Notes: generated by a model from the letters alone, not told the origin. 64,000 bases of DNA from Lunatimonas salinarum (GCF_017811155.1 NZ_JACVCV010000003.1:186001-250000); one strand, 5' to 3'. Counted from the first letter of the stretch, positions 35,634-45,490 are shown. Numbers and translations are program-made.

Positions 35634-36776
35634 TCATTTTGCCAGCTCCAAAACCGCATTTTCGATTGTCTTTTGATAAAAAGTCTCATAAAGAGGCAAA
35701 ATTCTTGAGACATCAAAGTCTTTTGCCCTGGCCAACGCATTTTCCTTAAAGCGAGGTAAATTTTCATCCGCCAAAATTTCCAGTGCCCTTAGAGTCATTG
35801 TATCGATGTCTCCTACCTCGCATACGTACCCTGTGACTCCATCCAGGTTCAATTCCGGTATCCCACCCGCATTGGAAGAAAGCACAGGCACTTCACAAGC
35901 CATCGCCTCCAGCGCGGCAAGTCCGAAACTTTCCTTCTCAGAAGGCATTAGGAACAAGTCGGCTAACGAAAGCACCTCTTCTACCGCCTCCAATTTGCCT
36001 AAAAACCGAACATCCTCGCACGTCTCATACTGCCGGCACAGCCGCTCCATTTTGTCCCGTTCAGGTCCATCCCCTACGAGAAGCAGCTTCACAGGCATCA
36101 CTTTTCGCACCTCCTTAAATACTTTTATGACGTCCTCTACACGCTTTACCTTTCTAAAATTGGAGGTATGCACCAGTAATTTTTCGCCATTCGGACAGAT
36201 CGCACGCTTGAAATGTTCCTTCTTTTGACGCTTAAATCGCTCCAAATCAATAAAATTGGGAATCACTTCTATATGCCGCCTGACATCAAAATGTTCTAAA
36301 GTCGCCTTTTTCAAGTCCTCTGAAACAGCAGTGACACCATCCGACTTATTAATGCTGAAAGTCACCACCGGTTCGTAGCTCGGATCCTTGCCTACTAATG
36401 TAATGTCGGTACCGTGAAGGGTAGTAACTACCGGTATGTGAACCCCTTGTTCTCTTAGTATTTGTTTGGCCATGTAGGCCGCAGAGGCATGGGGAATCGC
36501 GTAATGCACATGAAGCAGGTCAAGTTCTTCATACTTGACCACATTCACCATCTTACTCGCCAACGCCAGCTCATAAGGAGCATGGTCAAACAACGGATAA
36601 CTCTTGATGTCGACTTCGTGGTAGAATAAATTTTCATTAAAAAAATCTAATCGGGAAGGCTGACTATACGTGATAAAATGGATTTTATGCCCTTCTTTGG
36701 ACAATGCTTTACCCAACTCCGTAGCCACTACCCCGCTGCCACCAAAGGTCGGATAACAAACGATCCCAATCTTCAT
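35634..36776 (-). CDS. bshA: N-acetyl-alpha-D-glucosaminyl L-malate synthase BshA
   Basis: The 380-residue GT4 glycosyltransferase begins MKIGIVCYPTFGGSGVVATE, the signature N terminus of BshA. It also has LHVHYAIPHASAAYMAKQ and TTLHGTDITLVG, and the GT4 donor site EKESFGLAALEAMACEVPV. BshA makes GlcNAc-malate, the first step toward the thiol bacillithiol. No bshB or bshC gene is present in this window. The gene stands alone, upstream of the hydroxylase gene. Confidence 0.93.
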   Translation of the reverse strand: MKIGIVCYPTFGGSGVVATELGKALSKEGHKIHFITYSQPSRLDFFNENLFYHEVDIKSYPLFDHAPYELALASKMVNVVKYEELDLLHVHYAIPHASAAYMAKQILREQGVHIPVVTTLHGTDITLVGKDPSYEPVVTFSINKSDGVTAVSEDLKKATLEHFDVRRHIEVIPNFIDLERFKRQKKEHFKRAICPNGEKLLVHTSNFRKVKRVEDVIKVFKEVRKVMPVKLLLVGDGPERDKMERLCRQYETCEDVRFLGKLEAVEEVLSLADLFLMPSEKESFGLAALEAMACEVPVLSSNAGGIPELNLDGVTGYVCEVGDIDTMTLRALEILADENLPRFKENALARAKDFDVSRILPLYETFYQKTIENAVLELAK

Positions 36777-36829
36777 AGTTATTTTGTGTCTAAATTCAGG
36801 TTGTTAACACCAAAACACCCCTGATTTGT

Positions 36830-39811
36830 TCAATTACCTGCCAATAGAAATGGGCGACTGAAAGACCGGTACACAATATCATGTACTTCCCCCCTTATTT
36901 TATCCTTATTGATCAGGTTATTTCCGGCATTTGGATTTACGCGGTTGGACAGAAAAACAAACACCAGCTCATTAGCGGGATCCGCCCAAACGGCTGTCCC
37001 GGTAAATCCCGTATGTCCAAAGCAATCCTTGGGCGCTAACTTCCCTACTGCAGCCCGTTTAGCTGGATCAGGATCCGGGCGATCCCAACCCCAACCCCTG
37101 CGATTGTACGGCGATTGTTTATTCGTAAAAGCCTGGACCGTCTCGGAATCATAGAATTCCAAGTAACCGTATTTCCCTCCCTGAAGCATCATCTGCATCA
37201 AAACCGCTGCATCATTGGCTGTGCCGAATAGTCCTGCATGCCCTGCCACGCCTCCCAACATAGCCGCACCTGGATCATGAACATATCCCTGCACCAGCGC
37301 TTTTCTAAAAAGCCTATCTTCTTCAGTGGGAGCTATGTCAGCCGTATCAACCTGCCTTAAAGGCTGATAACCGAGTCGGTAAGTACCCAAAGGCTCAAAG
37401 AAATTTTGCCTTAAAAACTCATCCATTGGCTGCCTGGTGATATCTTCGATCATTCGTTTTAATAAATACATCCCTACATCCGAATAGGTATAGGAGTACC
37501 GATGGCCATCCCTTGTTCCCGATCGCTTGAGATTAGATTGCACCGTCCATTTCCAAACGGAATCTGGAAGCGATTTATGGGCATACATGTTTTGGGAAAC
37601 GGGCAGACTAAACTCGTCTGTGGGCGTTGGACTATAAAACTCCGGCTTCCAGTTTCCTCCCTGAATGGTTTGGTCATGATGGGGAATCCAACCCAATAAC
37701 CCAGCCTCATGGGTCATGATATCTCCAAGCCGCAACCGTTCCTTGTTGGTACCTCGCAACTCCGTCAAATAATTACCAATGGGGTCATCCATTTGAATAA
37801 TGCCTCTACTCCTCAAAAACATCATCACTTGGGTCGTGGCCATCACTTTAGTCAACGATGCCAAGTCATATAAGGTCCCTGGCATGACTCGCTTCGACTG
37901 GGTATAATCCAAATGCCCATAGCCCTTTTCAAATACCACCTTTCCCTGTTTGGCTACTAACACCACTCCTCCCGGAAAGGCCCGCTTACGAATGGATGAT
38001 TCCATCAAATCATCAATCTGCATCAAAACCCGGCTATCCATCCCCACCGATTCTGGAGCTGCATAGGCTAGCCTCGGGATCTTTGAGGTTTCGCAGCCCA
38101 TTCCTTGAAGCAAACTACTACTGAGACTCACCGGCAATGTTCCGGTGCTCGGTCTGGCGCCAAAGAGCACCTGGGGCACGAGTTTTTCCGTAAATTCGTT
38201 TTCCTCGTAAGCCAAAACCAAATTAGGCAGCGATTCGAAATTTCTAGCAGCATAGGCATTTCCAAACACAACGGTAATCACCCGGTGGGTTTCACTCAAT
38301 CGCTTAATTAACCGTACATCAGCCTCCTGAATTCCAAAGTTACGACGCGGGTTATTGGTCACGCCCATTACTCCTACCACAATGGTACCGTATTCTTTCA
38401 GATTTTCTTCCAGTGCCTTAAAATTATCAAGGTTACTGTTTGACCTTAGCGTGTAGTGTGAAAATTGACCATACTTGCTAAGGTATTCTTTGAATAGCTC
38501 TCCCCTACCACCAATGGTGAGCGATGCCATGCGCTGCGTATCCACATGGCGGACAGGAATGTCTACATGATCATTTTTGGCCACCGTAATGGATGAAGCA
38601 TAAAGCTGCTCAATGAGCGCCTTCGTACCGAAAGTACTTATCCGCTCTACCATCCGGTGCGGATTTATCTGCTGGACGCGATCCAAACCTGCCCAATACT
38701 TTGCATGTAGTATCTTCTTAACCCTGTTATCTATTTCCTCCTCAGTCAACTCTCCTCGCTGAACAGCCTCCATAATAAGCGCCTTGGATCTGGGAACATT
38801 TTCAGAGTACAGCAGCACGTCGTTGCCCGCTTTCAACGCCATGAGATCCACCTCTCCAGGAGGATACAAACTGCTCACCCCTTTCATATTTAAGGCATCT
38901 GTAAAAATAAGACCCTTAAATTGCATCTCTTCTTTTAACAGATCGGTCACCACGCGCGGCGAGAGAGTGGTTGGCTGCTTGGCTTCACTTCCCAGGCTGG
39001 GGACGTGCAAATGGGCAACCATTACACTCATCAGTCCTTCCTTAAATAACTCCCTGTAGGGGTAGAGATCAATATCCAAAATATGTGATCTGGACTTATG
39101 GATAACCGGGGTAGTATAATGGGAATCTGAATTGGTGTCTCCGTGGCCCGGAAAATGCTTGGCATTGGCCATGATCCCGTTATCCTGCATCCCTTTCATA
39201 TACGCAACAGACTTTCTGCTAACCCTTTCCTTTTCCTCCCCAAAAGCACGGTAGCCAATCACGGGATTGTCAGGATTTGAATTTACATCTACTACGGGGG
39301 CAAAATTAATATGCATGCCCAGTTCCTTAAACTGCCTCGCAATTTCTTCTCCCATTTGATAAATCAATTGGTCATGTGGGCTTGCTCCGAGTGTCATTTG
39401 TTTCGGAAACTGCAAGACACTATCCAAGCGCATCCCGGGTCCCCATTCGGCGTCCATTGCAATGAAAAGTGGGACCCTAGAGACCGACTGGTAATGATTG
39501 GTCAAATGGGCCTGCCGCACCGGCCCTCCCTGAAAAAAGATCAGTCCTCCTAGCTTCTGCTCCTGAATCAACCGGGTCAGTTCATCCTTATGCCTTTGGT
39601 CTTTATTTGAGTACGCAGCCACCATAAAGAGCTGACCGAGCCGGTCTTCAAAAGACAAACTGTTAAACACGCTGTCAACCCATTCGGCCTGCCGCTGATC
39701 GTCCTTACTTAACAGCGGATCCCGCGGGTCTACCTTCCTCTCTCCTATCGCAGACACCACCTGTATCCAACAAAATAGGATAACCACTGCTACACAAACT
39801 TTTTGAGACAT
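36830..39811 (-). CDS. Fusion of GH3 beta-N-acetylhexosaminidase-like and serine hydrolase (beta-lactamase class C-like) domains
   Basis: The 993-residue secreted protein has an N-terminal signal (MSQKVCVAVVILFCWIQVVSA). The GH3 domain occupies roughly residues 35-370 with the NagZ motif KHFPGHGDTNSDSHY. A second GH3-type alpha/beta domain follows to about residue 580. From about residue 595 a serine beta-lactamase/DD-peptidase fold follows: S652 and K655 in ASLTK, YTYSDVG for the YxN box, and HTGFTG for the third box. It probably works in the periplasm on peptidoglycan fragments, cleaving sugar and peptide or ester bonds. Confidence 0.92.
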   Translation of the reverse strand: MSQKVCVAVVILFCWIQVVSAIGERKVDPRDPLLSKDDQRQAEWVDSVFNSLSFEDRLGQLFMVAAYSNKDQRHKDELTRLIQEQKLGGLIFFQGGPVRQAHLTNHYQSVSRVPLFIAMDAEWGPGMRLDSVLQFPKQMTLGASPHDQLIYQMGEEIARQFKELGMHINFAPVVDVNSNPDNPVIGYRAFGEEKERVSRKSVAYMKGMQDNGIMANAKHFPGHGDTNSDSHYTTPVIHKSRSHILDIDLYPYRELFKEGLMSVMVAHLHVPSLGSEAKQPTTLSPRVVTDLLKEEMQFKGLIFTDALNMKGVSSLYPPGEVDLMALKAGNDVLLYSENVPRSKALIMEAVQRGELTEEEIDNRVKKILHAKYWAGLDRVQQINPHRMVERISTFGTKALIEQLYASSITVAKNDHVDIPVRHVDTQRMASLTIGGRGELFKEYLSKYGQFSHYTLRSNSNLDNFKALEENLKEYGTIVVGVMGVTNNPRRNFGIQEADVRLIKRLSETHRVITVVFGNAYAARNFESLPNLVLAYEENEFTEKLVPQVLFGARPSTGTLPVSLSSSLLQGMGCETSKIPRLAYAAPESVGMDSRVLMQIDDLMESSIRKRAFPGGVVLVAKQGKVVFEKGYGHLDYTQSKRVMPGTLYDLASLTKVMATTQVMMFLRSRGIIQMDDPIGNYLTELRGTNKERLRLGDIMTHEAGLLGWIPHHDQTIQGGNWKPEFYSPTPTDEFSLPVSQNMYAHKSLPDSVWKWTVQSNLKRSGTRDGHRYSYTYSDVGMYLLKRMIEDITRQPMDEFLRQNFFEPLGTYRLGYQPLRQVDTADIAPTEEDRLFRKALVQGYVHDPGAAMLGGVAGHAGLFGTANDAAVLMQMMLQGGKYGYLEFYDSETVQAFTNKQSPYNRRGWGWDRPDPDPAKRAAVGKLAPKDCFGHTGFTGTAVWADPANELVFVFLSNRVNPNAGNNLINKDKIRGEVHDIVYRSFSRPFLLAGN

Positions 39812-40267
39812 GAAACCGTTTAAATTTTATCCGAAATAAATTTAAGTTTAGCTTTGTAGGATATTGGCTTTTGATCAAACGTACATATTTTCATCTTTTC
39901 AACCTATGAAAAGTTGATAAACCGTTGAAATCTTATGTCAAATCAGGGGGCTGCCTCCATTAAACAAGGAAATTAGCGCACAGAAGTAGCCTGCTTCTGT
40001 CGTATCGACTGCGCATCATACCGAAAAACGAGTAAGGACTGGCGATGGTACTTGAAAAAATAGGGCACCCATTATTGGTAGCGTTTAGTAAATCGGTAAA
40101 GAACTCCATCATAACCCACGGCACAAACAAAGGGCTAAAACGACAGGGACAGGCGTACCAATCGAGTTCTCCAAAGGCGAACAGGCATGGCATAACCGTC
40201 AGACAGTTGAATGATTTTAGCTCTTACTAGCTGCCATTGGCATGCTTCTGACCCATAAACATTGATT
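39812..40267. other. Gene-free stretch between GH3 fusion and mutL region
   Basis: These 456 bp lie between divergently read genes. A TAGCTTTG box (39849-39856, plus strand) and a 7-bp hairpin ACAGAAG/CTTCTGT (39980-40000) are visible. Short open frames exist on both strands between 39960 and 40230, but neither product resembles a family I know and their composition is unlike the neighbouring genes. It may contain decayed coding sequence or a leader RNA. Confidence 0.5.
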
Positions 40268-40672
40268 ATGAAATTCCCATCCATCTTCAAAACGAACCAA
40301 CCGCACCGTTTTCAAATTACTCCCCGGCACTACGATCCTGTAAAAGAAGAAATCCACCAACGAACGGAGCGTATCAAGAGAGAACTTCAGCAAGAAGGTG
40401 TTTTGGACACCGAGGAGGATGACGACACACACTATCGAGGCGGATCCTCTATTAGGGGGGCATTTACCAAAGGAAGTCCAATTAAGCAAAAACCAAGTAG
40501 CGTATTTGAGAGCACCGGTATGATCCGATTGATCATCATGGTGGTGCTGATAGGCGGATTTGCGGGATATATTTACTTGGGACCTGATATTCTATACTAT
40601 TTCCTTTATTTAGGCGCTACGGTTTTTGCGTTGGTGGCACTGTACAGACTAAAATCAGTCGGTACAAAATGA
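40268..40672 (+). CDS. Small membrane protein upstream of mutL
   Basis: The 134-residue product starts at ATG 40268. It has a charged N-terminal half (VKEEIHQRTERIKRELQ, then an acidic DTEEDDD stretch) and two adjacent membrane helices near residues 86-125 (IIMVVLIGGFAGYIYLG and FLYLGATVFALVAL). Its TGA stop overlaps the mutL ATG in an ATGA junction, so translation is coupled. I know no function for it. The cytoplasmic part is the N terminus if the positive-inside rule holds. Confidence 0.72.
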   Translation: MKFPSIFKTNQPHRFQITPRHYDPVKEEIHQRTERIKRELQQEGVLDTEEDDDTHYRGGSSIRGAFTKGSPIKQKPSSVFESTGMIRLIIMVVLIGGFAGYIYLGPDILYYFLYLGATVFALVALYRLKSVGTK

Positions 40673-42522
40673 GTGACCTTATCCAACTTCTCCCGGATGC
40701 CCTAGCGAATCAAATCGCTGCAGGTGAGGTAGTACAGCGACCCGCATCTGCATTGAAAGAACTTCTGGAAAACAGCTTGGACGCAGGCGCTACCCACATC
40801 AAAGTAGTAGTAAAAGAAGGAGGAAAACAACTCATCCAGGTAATTGACGACGGCATGGGCATGTCTATAACAGATGCCCGCATGTCTTTTGAACGACATG
40901 CCACGTCAAAAATCCGAAAATCCGATGATCTTTTCTGTATCCGAACCTTCGGTTTCCGTGGCGAGGCACTTGCTTCCATCGCCGCCGTTGCCCAAGTAGA
41001 AATGAAGACGAAGCGTACCCAAGATGAACTGGGGACGCTGCTGTGCATAGAAGGGTCAGAAATCAAAAAGCAAGAGCCTATTAGCTGTTCGGATGGAACG
41101 TCTATTTCGGTAAAAAACCTGTTTTTCAATGTCCCTGCACGACGTAACTTCCTAAAGTCCAACGCAGTAGAAACCAAACACCTGGTAGAGGAGTTTCAAC
41201 GCGTTGCGCTCTCCTACCCAGAGGTAGCTTTTACGCTCTATCAAAACGACATGCAGTTATTTAGCCTCTCTCCAGGAAAACTCAGCAAGCGAATCCTGGG
41301 TGTACTGGGACAAGGATACCAGGACCAGTTGGTTGTCTGTCAAGAAGAGACTCCCCTAATACGAATCAAAGGATACATCGGCAAACCAAGCAGCGCAAAA
41401 AAAACAAGAGGAGATCAATATTTCTTTGTAAACAACCGGTATATAAAGAGTAATTACCTACACCATGCGGTGGTCAGCGCCTTTGAAGGCCTAATGGCAC
41501 CGGATCAACATCCTTTTTATGCGCTCTTTCTGGAAATTGATCCCTCGCACATCGATATCAATGTACACCCTACGAAGACTGAAATTAAGTTTGACGATGA
41601 ACGCACCATCTATGGCGTGCTAAAAGCCGCCATCAAACAATCATTGGGTGCCCATCACGTCGTGCCGGCCATGGACTTCAGCCTAGATGTAAACTTTACC
41701 CAAACGTGGAACCAAAACGAAGCCCAAACCAAAGAAGTCCAATCAGAACATTCCTACAAAAACTTTCAAAGCCCCGCCTTCCGAAAACAAAATGTGGGTG
41801 GATGGGAAAACCTTTTTGACAACCGGAAACTTCCTGAAACCAACGACGAAGACAGCTTACTCTCTCAGCGTCAGGAGGAACCGGAAACAGTTACATTCTC
41901 AAGCAGGGCAAATCAAACAGAGCAAGACTATAAGGCTGAGGTGGCCGGGCGAAAGACTCCCGGGAGTACGTTCCAAGTTGAATCCAAATACATTATTGCA
42001 CAGATATCCTCCGGCATACTGCTATTTGATCAACAAGCCAGTCACGAACGCATTCTATATGAACGGTTTCTGAGTCAACTGGAAAAATCGAAGGGTGCAT
42101 CGCAACAGTGCTTATTTCCACAAACCTTAAACCTTAGCCCTGCGGATTACGTGTTGGTGATGGACTTACAGGAAGAGCTTACCAGCTTGGGCTTCATAGT
42201 TAGTTCCTTCGGCAACCACACAGTCGTCATCAACGGTATCCCTGCGGATGTTCCCATTACGAACGAAAAAGCGCTCTTTGAATCCTTGCTAGAACAGTTC
42301 AAACATTTTAAATCGGTGCTTTCTTTAGGGAATCGTGAAAACCTCGCCCGTTCTCTGGCCAAGCGATCGGCCATAAAGACGGGACAAAAACTAAGTCCTC
42401 AAGAAATGGAAAACCTCGTTGGAAGACTATTTGCCTGCCAAAACCCAAATTATAGCCCCACAGGGAACAAAACCTTTGTGAAATTGGATTTAACTAAAAT
42501 AGACAGCTTTTTTAACCAATAA
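40669..42522 (+). CDS. mutL: DNA mismatch repair protein MutL
   Basis: The 617-residue protein has the GHKL ATPase N terminus: LPDALANQIAAGEVVQRPAS, ELLENSLDAGA, DDGMGM and FGFRGEALASIA. A Gln/Glu-rich linker runs from about 345 to 430 and a C-terminal dimerisation domain follows. The metal-site motif of endonuclease-type MutL, DQHAx2Ex4E, appears as DQQASHERILYE, and the later CPHGRP element appears as NYSPTGNK, so the nuclease site looks altered. MutL links MutS mismatch recognition to downstream excision. Confidence 0.95.
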   Translation: MSDLIQLLPDALANQIAAGEVVQRPASALKELLENSLDAGATHIKVVVKEGGKQLIQVIDDGMGMSITDARMSFERHATSKIRKSDDLFCIRTFGFRGEALASIAAVAQVEMKTKRTQDELGTLLCIEGSEIKKQEPISCSDGTSISVKNLFFNVPARRNFLKSNAVETKHLVEEFQRVALSYPEVAFTLYQNDMQLFSLSPGKLSKRILGVLGQGYQDQLVVCQEETPLIRIKGYIGKPSSAKKTRGDQYFFVNNRYIKSNYLHHAVVSAFEGLMAPDQHPFYALFLEIDPSHIDINVHPTKTEIKFDDERTIYGVLKAAIKQSLGAHHVVPAMDFSLDVNFTQTWNQNEAQTKEVQSEHSYKNFQSPAFRKQNVGGWENLFDNRKLPETNDEDSLLSQRQEEPETVTFSSRANQTEQDYKAEVAGRKTPGSTFQVESKYIIAQISSGILLFDQQASHERILYERFLSQLEKSKGASQQCLFPQTLNLSPADYVLVMDLQEELTSLGFIVSSFGNHTVVINGIPADVPITNEKALFESLLEQFKHFKSVLSLGNRENLARSLAKRSAIKTGQKLSPQEMENLVGRLFACQNPNYSPTGNKTFVKLDLTKIDSFFNQ

Positions 42523-42535
42523 CGAATACCCTTCT

Positions 42536-43327
42536 ATGTTTCGAGCCTTAACACCCACCGTGAAAAATATCCTGCTGATCACTATCGGCATGCACATCAT
42601 CACGGTATTTTTTATGCCGCAGCTTAAAGCCTGGTTTGCCCTATATCATATTGATTCCCGGTTCTTTTTGCCTTTCCAATTTGTTACTTACATGTTTATG
42701 CATGCCGATTTTTGGCATTTATTCAGTAACATGTTTGGGTTATTTATTTTCGGGCCACTACTGGAGCAATTCCTCGGACCCAAAAAGATCATCATTCTCT
42801 GGATGGTCTGTGGTGTCGGGTCTGGGATCTTATACTCGGGGTACAATGTGTATAAAATCAATCAGCTGAATAATCAGATCGAAACGTTTACCGAAAATCC
42901 GGATCCAGAGGTGTTCAACCGATTCGTCAATGCGAACAGACACCTGTTCAATGCCAGTATTTACGATCTGGTAGACACTTACAGTAGGAATCCGGACAAT
43001 CCCGAACTGATCGACAGAGCCACTAGAAACATGCTGGGAATCAGAGACCGGCAGGTAAACATTCCGATGGTAGGCGCCTCTGGTGCCTTATTTGGCATCC
43101 TGATCGCATTTGGCATGCTATTTCCAAACACCCAGTTGTTCTTGCTTTTCCCACCGATACCGATTAAAGCAAAATACCTCGTGCTGTTTTATGGACTATA
43201 CACGGTATATCATATATTTGCAAGTAATCCCGCCGACAACGTGGCCCATTTCGCCCATCTCTCTGGATTAGTCATTGGGGCATTCTTGGTAACCTATTGG
43301 AAAAGGGATAGGAGAAATTTCTACTAA
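42536..43327 (+). CDS. Rhomboid-family intramembrane serine protease, with a long loop insertion
   Basis: The 263-residue protein shows the rhomboid pattern: HADFWHLFSNMFGLFIFG, the catalytic serine S182 in GASGALFG, and a histidine in AHFAHLSGLVIG (probably H241). Between the early helices and the serine helix lies a polar insertion of about 70 residues (roughly 104-175). Rhomboids cut membrane proteins within the lipid bilayer. It is the first of two tandem rhomboid genes, 1 bp apart, downstream of mutL. Confidence 0.92.
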   Translation: MFRALTPTVKNILLITIGMHIITVFFMPQLKAWFALYHIDSRFFLPFQFVTYMFMHADFWHLFSNMFGLFIFGPLLEQFLGPKKIIILWMVCGVGSGILYSGYNVYKINQLNNQIETFTENPDPEVFNRFVNANRHLFNASIYDLVDTYSRNPDNPELIDRATRNMLGIRDRQVNIPMVGASGALFGILIAFGMLFPNTQLFLLFPPIPIKAKYLVLFYGLYTVYHIFASNPADNVAHFAHLSGLVIGAFLVTYWKRDRRNFY

Positions 43328-43328
43328 C

Positions 43329-44258
43329 ATGTACGGAGGATTTTGGTATAACATTAAAAACGCCTTTAACCAAAAAAACAACGGGCTGTACAAACTATTG
43401 GCAATCAATATTTTGCTCTTTGTGGCGTTTATGGTCTTGCGGGTATTTCTGACCTTGGGAGGGGCGGGAGACATCTACAAATCCCTGATTTCCTTCTTTA
43501 TGATGCCAGCGTCCATACCGGAGTTTATCGGCAAACCTTGGACGTTGTTTACCTACATGTTTTTGCACGAGGGTTTTCTACATATCCTGTTCAATATGTT
43601 GTTTATGTATTGGTTTGGTATGCTGGTACATGAATTCCTCGGTAGCCGAAAGCTTGTCAACCTGTATATATTAGGAGGAATTGCAGGTGGATTTTTTTAC
43701 ATGATTATCTATAACATCGCACCATACTTTAGCGACCGGATAGATGGCGCCTTGATGCTGGGGGCGAGTGCAGGAGTGTATGCCATCGTAGTGGCAGCCG
43801 CTACGCTGCGCCCAAACACGGAATTTCACCTTCTTCTCTTAGGCCCTGTCAAAATCAAATACATTGCGATCTTTTATGTGCTGATTGCATTTGCAAACTC
43901 AGCTGGAAGCAATGCAGGTGGAGAGTTGGCCCACCTAGGCGGAGCCTTTTTGGGATACTACTATGTGCTCCAATTAAACAAAGGCAAGGATATTGGCATT
44001 TTCATACAAGCAATGGGGGCGTTTTTTGAAAAGCTTTTTTCCAAAAAACCCAAAGTAAAAGTAACTTACCGTAGAAACAACGAAGGGAAAAAACAGACTT
44101 CCACAGCTTCTACACCTCCTCCCAAAAACCAGAAAATGTCTTCCGAAACGACTACTCAAGAGGAGATAGACCGTATTTTGGATAAAATAGCTGAGAAGGG
44201 GTACGACAACCTGAGCAAAGAGGAGAAACGAAAATTGTTTGACTTTAGCAACAAATAG
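43329..44258 (+). CDS. Rhomboid-family intramembrane serine protease with cytosolic tail
   Basis: The 309-residue protein has HEGFLHILFNMLFMYWFG, catalytic S147 in GASAGVYA and H202 in LAHLGGAFLG. After the last helix, near residue 215, a basic then Ser/Thr/Pro-rich tail of about 90 residues follows, ending with a helical segment EEIDRILDKIAEKGYDNLSK. This C-terminal short motif recurs in Bacteroidota rhomboids. It starts 1 bp after the previous rhomboid gene and has no insertion in its serine-side loop, so the two enzymes may have different substrates. Confidence 0.92.
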   Translation: MYGGFWYNIKNAFNQKNNGLYKLLAINILLFVAFMVLRVFLTLGGAGDIYKSLISFFMMPASIPEFIGKPWTLFTYMFLHEGFLHILFNMLFMYWFGMLVHEFLGSRKLVNLYILGGIAGGFFYMIIYNIAPYFSDRIDGALMLGASAGVYAIVVAAATLRPNTEFHLLLLGPVKIKYIAIFYVLIAFANSAGSNAGGELAHLGGAFLGYYYVLQLNKGKDIGIFIQAMGAFFEKLFSKKPKVKVTYRRNNEGKKQTSTASTPPPKNQKMSSETTTQEEIDRILDKIAEKGYDNLSKEEKRKLFDFSNK

Positions 44259-44329
44259 GACACGCATCCTACATGCCCTGCCCTACGCCAACTGAATTAC
44301 AGGTTACAGGCACGAATCATTTTCCTCCA

Positions 44330-45388
44330 TCACGATTTAATCAGATCGTTTTTATTCGCCAACTGGCCACAAGCGGCATCGATGTCCTGACCTCGGGACT
44401 TGCGGATTTTTGCCACAATTCCAAAACCCTCCAACACTTTCAGGTACATGGCGATTGCCTCTGGGTCCGCCTGCTGAAATTCCCCGTCGTCTATCGGATT
44501 GTATTGAATCAAATTAACCTTGGAGGGAATAACCTGGCAAAATTTCGCAAGGGCAAGTGCATGTGCTTCGTCGTCGTTGATCCCTTTCCATACAACGTAT
44601 TCATACGTTACTTTTCGCTTGGTTTTGGCATACCAATACTTCAAAGCTTCGGCCAATTCCTCTAAAGGATTGGTGTCATTGATGGGCATCAGTCTGCTTC
44701 TGGTTTCATTGATTGCCGAATGCAATGAGACCGCCAAGTTGAATTTCACCTCGTCATCGGCCAGTTTTCGAATCATCTTGCAGACCCCTACCGTGGAAAC
44801 GGTAATACGTTTTGGCGACATGCCCAAACCCTCCGGAGACGTAATCTTTTGAATGGATTCTATTAAATTAGCGTAATTCAGCAGTGGCTCCCCCATACCC
44901 ATAAAAACGATGTTTGTCAGTGGCCGGTCAAAAAACCGATCGGCTTCTTCCATGATGGTGGCTACCTGATCAAATATTTCATCGGGGTACAGGTTGCGCA
45001 TCCGCTTAAGCCGAGCTGTAGCACAAAAATTACAATCCAGACTACAGCCTACCTGGGAAGAAACGCACGCAGTAATCCGTTTGGATGTGGGAATGAGAAC
45101 CGATTCGACAATCTTTCCATCATAAAGCATCACAGCGTTTTTGATCGTACCATCCTCACTGCGCTGCATCTGATCTACCCGAATATGATTGATCACAAAG
45201 TGCCGCGCCAACATCTCGCGGGTAGCCTTGGAGATATTGGTCATCTCCTCAAAGTTCTTCAGCTTTTTATTCCAAAGCCAATCGTATACCTGCTTGGCTC
45301 TAAACTTCTTGTCTCCAACCGAAAGGAAAAATTCCTCCAGTTCCGCTAAACTTAATTTCCTGATATCTCTCTTTATTTCCACGTCCAT
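44330..45388 (-). CDS. rlmN: 23S rRNA (adenine(2503)-C(2))-methyltransferase RlmN
   Basis: I choose ATG 45388 (MDVEIKRDIRKLSL), as the conserved N terminus begins there; 16 more codons upstream are possible. The 352-residue radical-SAM enzyme has CX3CX2C as CSLDCNFC, FMGMGEPLLNYANLI and the conserved cysteine near the C terminus in DIDAACGQLANK. It methylates C2 of A2503 in 23S rRNA and A37 of some tRNAs, using paired cysteines. It is convergent with the second rhomboid gene. Confidence 0.96.
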   Translation of the reverse strand: MDVEIKRDIRKLSLAELEEFFLSVGDKKFRAKQVYDWLWNKKLKNFEEMTNISKATREMLARHFVINHIRVDQMQRSEDGTIKNAVMLYDGKIVESVLIPTSKRITACVSSQVGCSLDCNFCATARLKRMRNLYPDEIFDQVATIMEEADRFFDRPLTNIVFMGMGEPLLNYANLIESIQKITSPEGLGMSPKRITVSTVGVCKMIRKLADDEVKFNLAVSLHSAINETRSRLMPINDTNPLEELAEALKYWYAKTKRKVTYEYVVWKGINDDEAHALALAKFCQVIPSKVNLIQYNPIDDGEFQQADPEAIAMYLKVLEGFGIVAKIRKSRGQDIDAACGQLANKNDLIKS

Positions 45389-45490
45389 CGTACAAGGCAT
45401 TGCGGCCTGTTTTGCGCCAAGGCAATTAGTCATCAAAGCTTATGAACTCATGTAGCTTCGTATAAGTTCAACAAAGTATTACCCCGCCCC

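Noticed and set aside
39960-40193. Minus-strand frame of 77 codons in the gap before mutL
   Set aside because: Composition rich in Phe, Cys and Tyr, no recognisable family and an overlapping plus-strand frame of similar length; not supported as a gene.
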